Shown here piece after piece: positions 6,405-9,931 of a stretch of DNA of 9,931 nucleotides. Under the pieces are notes generated by a model. That model worked only from the letters and a program-made list of their open reading frames with translations. It searched no databases and was not told the origin of the DNA. The first letter of the stretch is position 1, and each line of letters begins with the position of its first letter. The position numbers were made by a program, and so were the translations under genes. Location: contig CAAGAX010000012.1 in NCBI GenBank assembly GCA_900767915.1, forward strand, positions 1 to 9,931, read 5' to 3'. The stretch comes from Acholeplasmatales bacterium (GTDB lineage: Bacteria > Bacillota_I > Bacilli_A > Acholeplasmatales > Anaeroplasmataceae).

Positions 6405-7702
6405 TTACTTATTATAATTACTAGCTATATTAAGTAATTCCTCTCTATTATTATTTATTTTATCATTAACAACTAAATCAAATAAATAATCTAATATTTC
6501 TCTTATTTTTCTTCCACTATATCCTAAAGCTATTAAATCATAACCATTAATCATTAAGCTAACTCTATTAATACATATTTTTTTCTTTTAATAGAATCAA
6601 TAATTTCTTTTATTCTTACTATATCAATCAATTGATAAGTAGTATTGTCTAGTCTATCAGCATTTTTAAGCTCTAAAAGCATATAAATTAGTTCTTCAAT
6701 TTGATTAGGAGTCTTAGCTAAAAGCTTATTAATACATCCTTCTGTATAATTAATTTAATAATCATGATATTTAATTAAAAATAAAATATCCTCACATTCC
6801 TTATTAGAATAGCTTAATCTTCTAAGAATTTTACTAGAAATTTCCCTACTAGTCTCACTATGAAAATAAAAATGTTCAATTCCCTTTTTCATCAACGCTA
6901 AAGCATTCAGGCTTACCAATATCATGCAATAATCCTACAGTTCTAGTGATTATATTACTATATTTATCACTTAAAAGAATATTATTTAAAGTACTAAGCA
7001 AGTGATCATAAATAGGCTAATTATGATATGGATTTCTTTGATCAAAATTATGAGTTGTCTCTAATTCAGGAATAATCTCAAATAAAACATCATAATAATC
7101 TAATAATACCTCTTCCATTAATAATATTATATAGCTCACTTTTGATTCTCTTTTTAGATAAATCCTTAAATTTTCCCTTAAGTAAATGAATAGCTATACT
7201 AGTTTCATCATCAATATTAAAGCCTAAAGATGAAGACAATCTTAAGCCTCTTAAAATCCTTATAGGATCCTCATTAATTCTAGCAATAGGATTGTTAGAT
7301 TTAATAATATGATTACATAAATCATTACCATTAGAATAATCTAATAAATGATCACTATAGGCTAAAGAATTAATTGTAAAATCCCTATGAGATAAATCCA
7401 TTTCAATTGAATTATCCTCATCTAAACTATGCTTAAATGAAGTAATTTCAATATTATCATTATAAATATAAATCGTAATAGTATTATACTTTAGACCATT
7501 ATTATTAATAATATAATAATTAGAAAAATTTTTTTTAAACCATATCAGTATTAGCATTAGTGGCTAAATCAAAATCATTAATAGGAATACCTAAAAGTGT
7601 ATCTCTAATTGCTCCACCAACAATATAGCACTCATATCCATATTCATTTAATCTTTTTTGTATATCCATAACATAATCAGGGGCTTTAATTTCTAATTTC
7701 AT
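6405..7702 (-). pseudogene. cca: Broken CCA-adding tRNA nucleotidyltransferase (poly(A) polymerase head plus HD domain)
   Basis: The intact enzyme adds or repairs the CCA end of tRNAs. The start at 7702 (GAGG site at 7710-7713) gives YGYECYIVGGAIRDTLLGIP and DFDLATNA, with the GG motif and the DxD-type metal-binding pair of the nucleotidyltransferase. RDFTINSLAY, RINEDPIRILRGLR and the tRNA-binding helices follow, then LLHDIGKPE of an HD domain. The end is LNIASNYNK before TAA at 6405-6407, so the span (about 432 codons) is full length. Lesions: frameshift at the A/T run 7524-7540, frameshift at about 7105-7130, TAG at 7017-7019, frameshift at 6875-6890, TAA at 6755-6757, and frameshift at the T-run 6578-6584. 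The longest open piece, 7090-7557, is only the middle of the head domain. Some shifts sit in homopolymers and could be read errors, but the two stops and the other shifts are harder to dismiss. Confidence 0.9.
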
Positions 7703-7894
7703 TTTCAAGCCTCAATCCTTCTAACTATTACCTTAATATTAAAAATAATTATTATATTATTAATCTCAATAAAAATGATTGATGTAAACTAATTAAGGAA
7801 CTCTTAAATATTCAATATTTTTTTTAAAACTATTATAATATTTTAATCCATTAATATCATTAATATTAATAATGTAATATACATTAATAACTAT

Positions 7895-7941
7895 AAAAAA
7901 AAAGGTAATCAATCAGCATATAATGATAATTAATTACCTTT
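7895..7941 (-). terminator. Terminator of the MATE gene
   Basis: On the minus strand AAAGGTAATTAATTA (7927-7941) pairs with TGATTGATTACCTTT (7901-7915) as a 15-bp stem with two U-G wobbles and an 11-base loop, running straight into a T-run (7895-7903). It lies 16 bases past the MATE stop codon. The remaining gap to the cca start (7703-7894) is AT-rich with no feature I can support. Confidence 0.87.
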
Positions 7942-7957
7942 ATAATAAAAACAATTT

Positions 7958-9343
7958 CTATTTATTTTCGGCTATTTTATTTGGATAAGCAATCTTTCTT
8001 TTCCATCTACCTGAAAAGAACATACCAATAGAAATAAACATACCAATTGCCCAACCAATAGGCCATGCAAAGAATACTCCCTCATAACCAAAAATATTAC
8101 CTAAAACTAAAGCACTTATTACTCTAACAGCTAAATCAACTGAAGTACCTAAGGTAAATCCTAGCATATCGGCAGAACCCTTTAATATACCATCTAAAGG
8201 AATTTTAACAACCATTAAAACAAAGAATGGTACAACACATAGCATAAACTGCATACCAGAATTAATAATAATATTAATGTCTCCCTCAGCATTTTCAGAT
8301 AAGAATAATCTAACCCAAGCTTCTCTAAATGGCAATATTACAACCATGGCAATAGCGCAAATGATAGCACATAAAATCAATGTAGCTTTATATCCTTTCA
8401 TAATTCTTTCATATTTACCAGCACCAACATTTTGGCTTACAAAGTTAGATAAAGCATTACATGCAACAGTAAATATATTAATAGCAATATAGCAAATCTT
8501 ATAAGCAGCACTATATCCTCCAGCAACAGAATTACCTCCGAAGTTTGTTAATATAGTTGTGATTAAAACACCACCAATAGATATAAAGCAGCCTTGTAAT
8601 ATAGAAGGTGTAGCTATAGCAATAATTGATTTTAATAAGTTCTTTTCAAATAGCTTTTCCTTATTAGGATTTAAAATGTTAATACTCTTAAATAAAACAA
8701 ATAATGATAATATAGCCGCAATAGCTTCACTTATTACAGTACCTAATGCTAAACCAGCACTTCCCATATTAAAAGGTACTACAAATAAAAAATCTAAAGC
8801 AATATTTAATAATGTTGAAAATATTAAAAAATATAAAGGAGTCTTTGAATTACCAAATGATTGAAATAAATACATTGCGTAATTATAAATAAATAAAAAT
8901 ATAACACCTGCAACATAAATCATCATATATGAATATGCTTCATCAAAACATCCCATTCCTTTTGATGTATCAATCATATTATATAATAATGGATACATTA
9001 TAGATAATCCTACTATAGTAGTAATTACTGCAAGCACTAGCATTGAAATAATACCAGTTGTAAAGGTCTTTTTAACATTTTGAAAATCCTTCGCTCCAAA
9101 GAATCTCGCACATACAACTCCTACTCCTACTCCAAAGCCTACAGCTATATCTAGAAATACTACAGTTACTGGATATACAATTCCAACAGCCTCAAAGCTA
9201 TTTAAATTTGAAATAAAATGCCCAGCAATAAAATTATCAGCTAAATTATATAATTGCTGTAATGTTACAGATAAAATCATAGGTATTGCAAAGAATAATA
9301 ATACCTTAAATGAATTTCCTGTTGTCATATCCTTAGTCTTCAT
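7958..9343 (-). CDS. MATE-family efflux transporter
   Basis: 461-residue integral membrane protein of the MOP flippase superfamily, expected to export drugs or other cationic or metabolic compounds using a Na+ or H+ gradient; the true substrate cannot be read from sequence. It has the family layout of twelve helices in two similar halves: the first half opens with IPMILSVTLQQLYNLADNFI (20-39) and the second with the matching IATPSILQGCFISIGGVLIT, and each half has the expected second-helix region (GFGVGVGVVCARFFGAK at about 69-85; NALSNFVSQNVGAGKYER in the second half). The C-terminus is short and basic (GRWKRK). The ATG at 9341-9343 has an AAGGTGA site (9350-9356). Own terminator downstream; a cre-like sequence lies about 48 bases upstream. 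Unlike its neighbours on both sides, the frame is undamaged. Confidence 0.95.
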   Translation of the reverse strand: MKTKDMTTGNSFKVLLFFAIPMILSVTLQQLYNLADNFIAGHFISNLNSFEAVGIVYPVTVVFLDIAVGFGVGVGVVCARFFGAKDFQNVKKTFTTGIISMLVLAVITTIVGLSIMYPLLYNMIDTSKGMGCFDEAYSYMMIYVAGVIFLFIYNYAMYLFQSFGNSKTPLYFLIFSTLLNIALDFLFVVPFNMGSAGLALGTVISEAIAAILSLFVLFKSINILNPNKEKLFEKNLLKSIIAIATPSILQGCFISIGGVLITTILTNFGGNSVAGGYSAAYKICYIAINIFTVACNALSNFVSQNVGAGKYERIMKGYKATLILCAIICAIAMVVILPFREAWVRLFLSENAEGDINIIINSGMQFMLCVVPFFVLMVVKIPLDGILKGSADMLGFTLGTSVDLAVRVISALVLGNIFGYEGVFFAWPIGWAIGMFISIGMFFSGRWKRKIAYPNKIAENK

Positions 9344-9390
9344 AAAAAATCACCTTAACAATGATAGCACTAATTTAAAACTATGATTCA

Positions 9391-9403
9391 TGAAAACGTT
9401 TCA
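9391..9403. promoter_or_regulatory. cre-like (LacI/CcpA-type) operator upstream of the MATE gene
   Basis: TGAAAACGTTTCA is a near-perfect dyad around CG, close to the TGAAARCGYTTWCA form of LacI-family operators such as CcpA cre sites, but one base shorter than canonical. It sits 48 bases before the MATE start codon. On the minus strand it overlaps TTGAAA, a possible weak -35. Function is inference. Confidence 0.35.
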
Positions 9404-9476
9404 AAACAAGAGATAATACCTAATTTATACTGCATCATATAGACAATTTATTATCTAAATTTATCTTAAATATTAA

Positions 9477-9758
9477 CTACCATTCGTTAATATCTTTAGT
9501 AAGCATTAAATCAATTTCAATTCTTGTTTTTCTGCATTCATAATGAGTTCCATGATCAAAAATATAAGCCTCAACTGAAACATCATTTTTAATATTATCA
9601 AGTCAATTCATAATAAGCTCAATATATTTAACTGTATTCATTAAGGCATCATCTTTAGCACCAATAAGTAAAAGCTTAACATTTATTTTTCAACCTTAAT
9701 CATCTCTTCTTCAGTAAGTAGATACTTCATATAACAAAAAGGCATATATGGTAAAGAA
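9477..9758 (-). pseudogene. Remnant of an acyl-CoA thioester hydrolase/BAAT C-terminal type alpha/beta hydrolase
   Basis: Only the C-terminal part remains. Minus-strand reading gives LPYMPFCYMKYLLTEEEMIK, then after a one-base loss in the A-run at 9686-9690 INVKLLLIGAKDDALMNTVKY, a TGA stop in the middle of MN-LDN (about 9600-9602), then SVEAYIFDHGTHYECRKTRI and the end at TAG 9477-9479. LLLIGAKDDALWDT and DHGTHY are the Asp and His regions of the catalytic triad in BAAT-type hydrolases. From memory of the family, a stretch normally lies between DHGTHY and ECRKTR, so an internal deletion is probable. The N-terminal half, with the nucleophile, is missing; in its place is transposase sequence. 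Confidence 0.72.
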
Positions 9759-9764
9759 ACACCT

Positions 9765-9931
9765 CGATAACATATCAGTTATTTGTTTAAAATTAGACGA
9801 ACGAGAAATCATATAAGATATAATTTCTCTATTGTGAACATCTATAATAGGGGATAAATAAAGTTTACCTAGAGCTATATGGAATTCAGAAACATCTGTA
9901 CTCCATAATTGATTTAAACCTGTGGTTGTAA
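9765..9931 (-). mobile_element. Truncated IS3-family transposase (orfB, integrase core), continuing past the window edge
   Basis: The minus strand from the window end reads GLNQLWSTDVSEFHIALGKL, then YLSPIIDVHNREIISYDF, and, after a two-base loss near 9810, SRSSNFKQITDML. This is the start of the rve integrase core of IS3-family OrfB; Asp in STDVSEF is the first residue of the DDE triad. The match stops near 9770, before the second Asp (normally in an HSDxGxQY motif) and the Glu, and the sequence turns into hydrolase. The copy is therefore dead: frameshifted and without two thirds of its active site. No terminal inverted repeat is seen at the junction. Confidence 0.85.

Noticed and set aside
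4455..7019. Recoded stop codons: in-frame TAG and TAA within otherwise recognisable cyclase and cca sequences
   Set aside because: All intact genes end cleanly at TAA or TAG at family-typical lengths, and the same two genes also carry frameshifts. Decay is simpler than reassignment.
8277..8864. Plus-strand open frames at 8277-8492 and 8559-8864
   Set aside because: They lie opposite the intact MATE gene and their translations show no family features.
9600..9602. TGA read as Trp (mycoplasma code) in the hydrolase remnant
   Set aside because: Only one such codon, inside a gene with other damage; the intact genes use TGG for all Trp and contain no internal TGA.
1..9931. tRNA or rRNA genes, CRISPR arrays, riboswitches
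   Set aside because: No cloverleaf with conserved GGTTCRA arm, no regularly spaced repeats and no recognisable riboswitch core were seen in the gaps; a covariance-model search would settle this.

Overview
The window is strongly AT-rich DNA from a low-G+C Bacillota, most likely class Bacilli or a wall-less/erysipelotrich-like relative. Evidence for this is the AT-biased codon use with TGG for Trp, AGGAG-type ribosome sites, short U-tailed terminators, a CotE-type spore-coat gene, and Bacillota-type pyridoxamine kinase, MATE and endonuclease I proteins. I cannot name the genus. Nearly everything is on the minus strand; the only plus-strand gene is the membrane protein at 1791-2852.

Layout. 1-308: N-terminal part of UDP-galactopyranose mutase (glf), cut by the window edge. 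379-930: GNAT acetyltransferase, with a near-consensus promoter at 1026-1054. 1141-1653: CotE-family spore coat protein with its own terminator. 1791-2852: divergently transcribed six-helix membrane protein of unknown function. 2879-3688: pyridoxamine kinase, convergent with the membrane protein across a bidirectional terminator that contains the stop codon of the upstream gene. 3689-4229: about 540 bases with no intact gene, but with two notable inverted repeats. 4230-5011: broken diguanylate cyclase. 5108-6310: secreted lipoprotein endonuclease I with an InlB-type repeat. 6405-7702: broken CCA-adding tRNA nucleotidyltransferase. 7958-9343: intact MATE-family transporter. 9477-9931: remnant of a BAAT-type acyl hydrolase abutting a truncated IS3-family transposase.

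The genes do not form one pathway; this reads as a chromosomal stretch of independent transcription units, each with its own terminator or promoter. The dominant theme is gene decay: between 4.2 kb and the right end, four genes carry multiple frameshifts and in-frame stops, while the nuclease and MATE genes between them remain open. I see no tRNA, rRNA, CRISPR array or clearly novel multi-gene system. The points most worth checking are the broken cca gene, the CotE homologue, the decay cluster, and the dyads upstream of the kinase and MATE genes.
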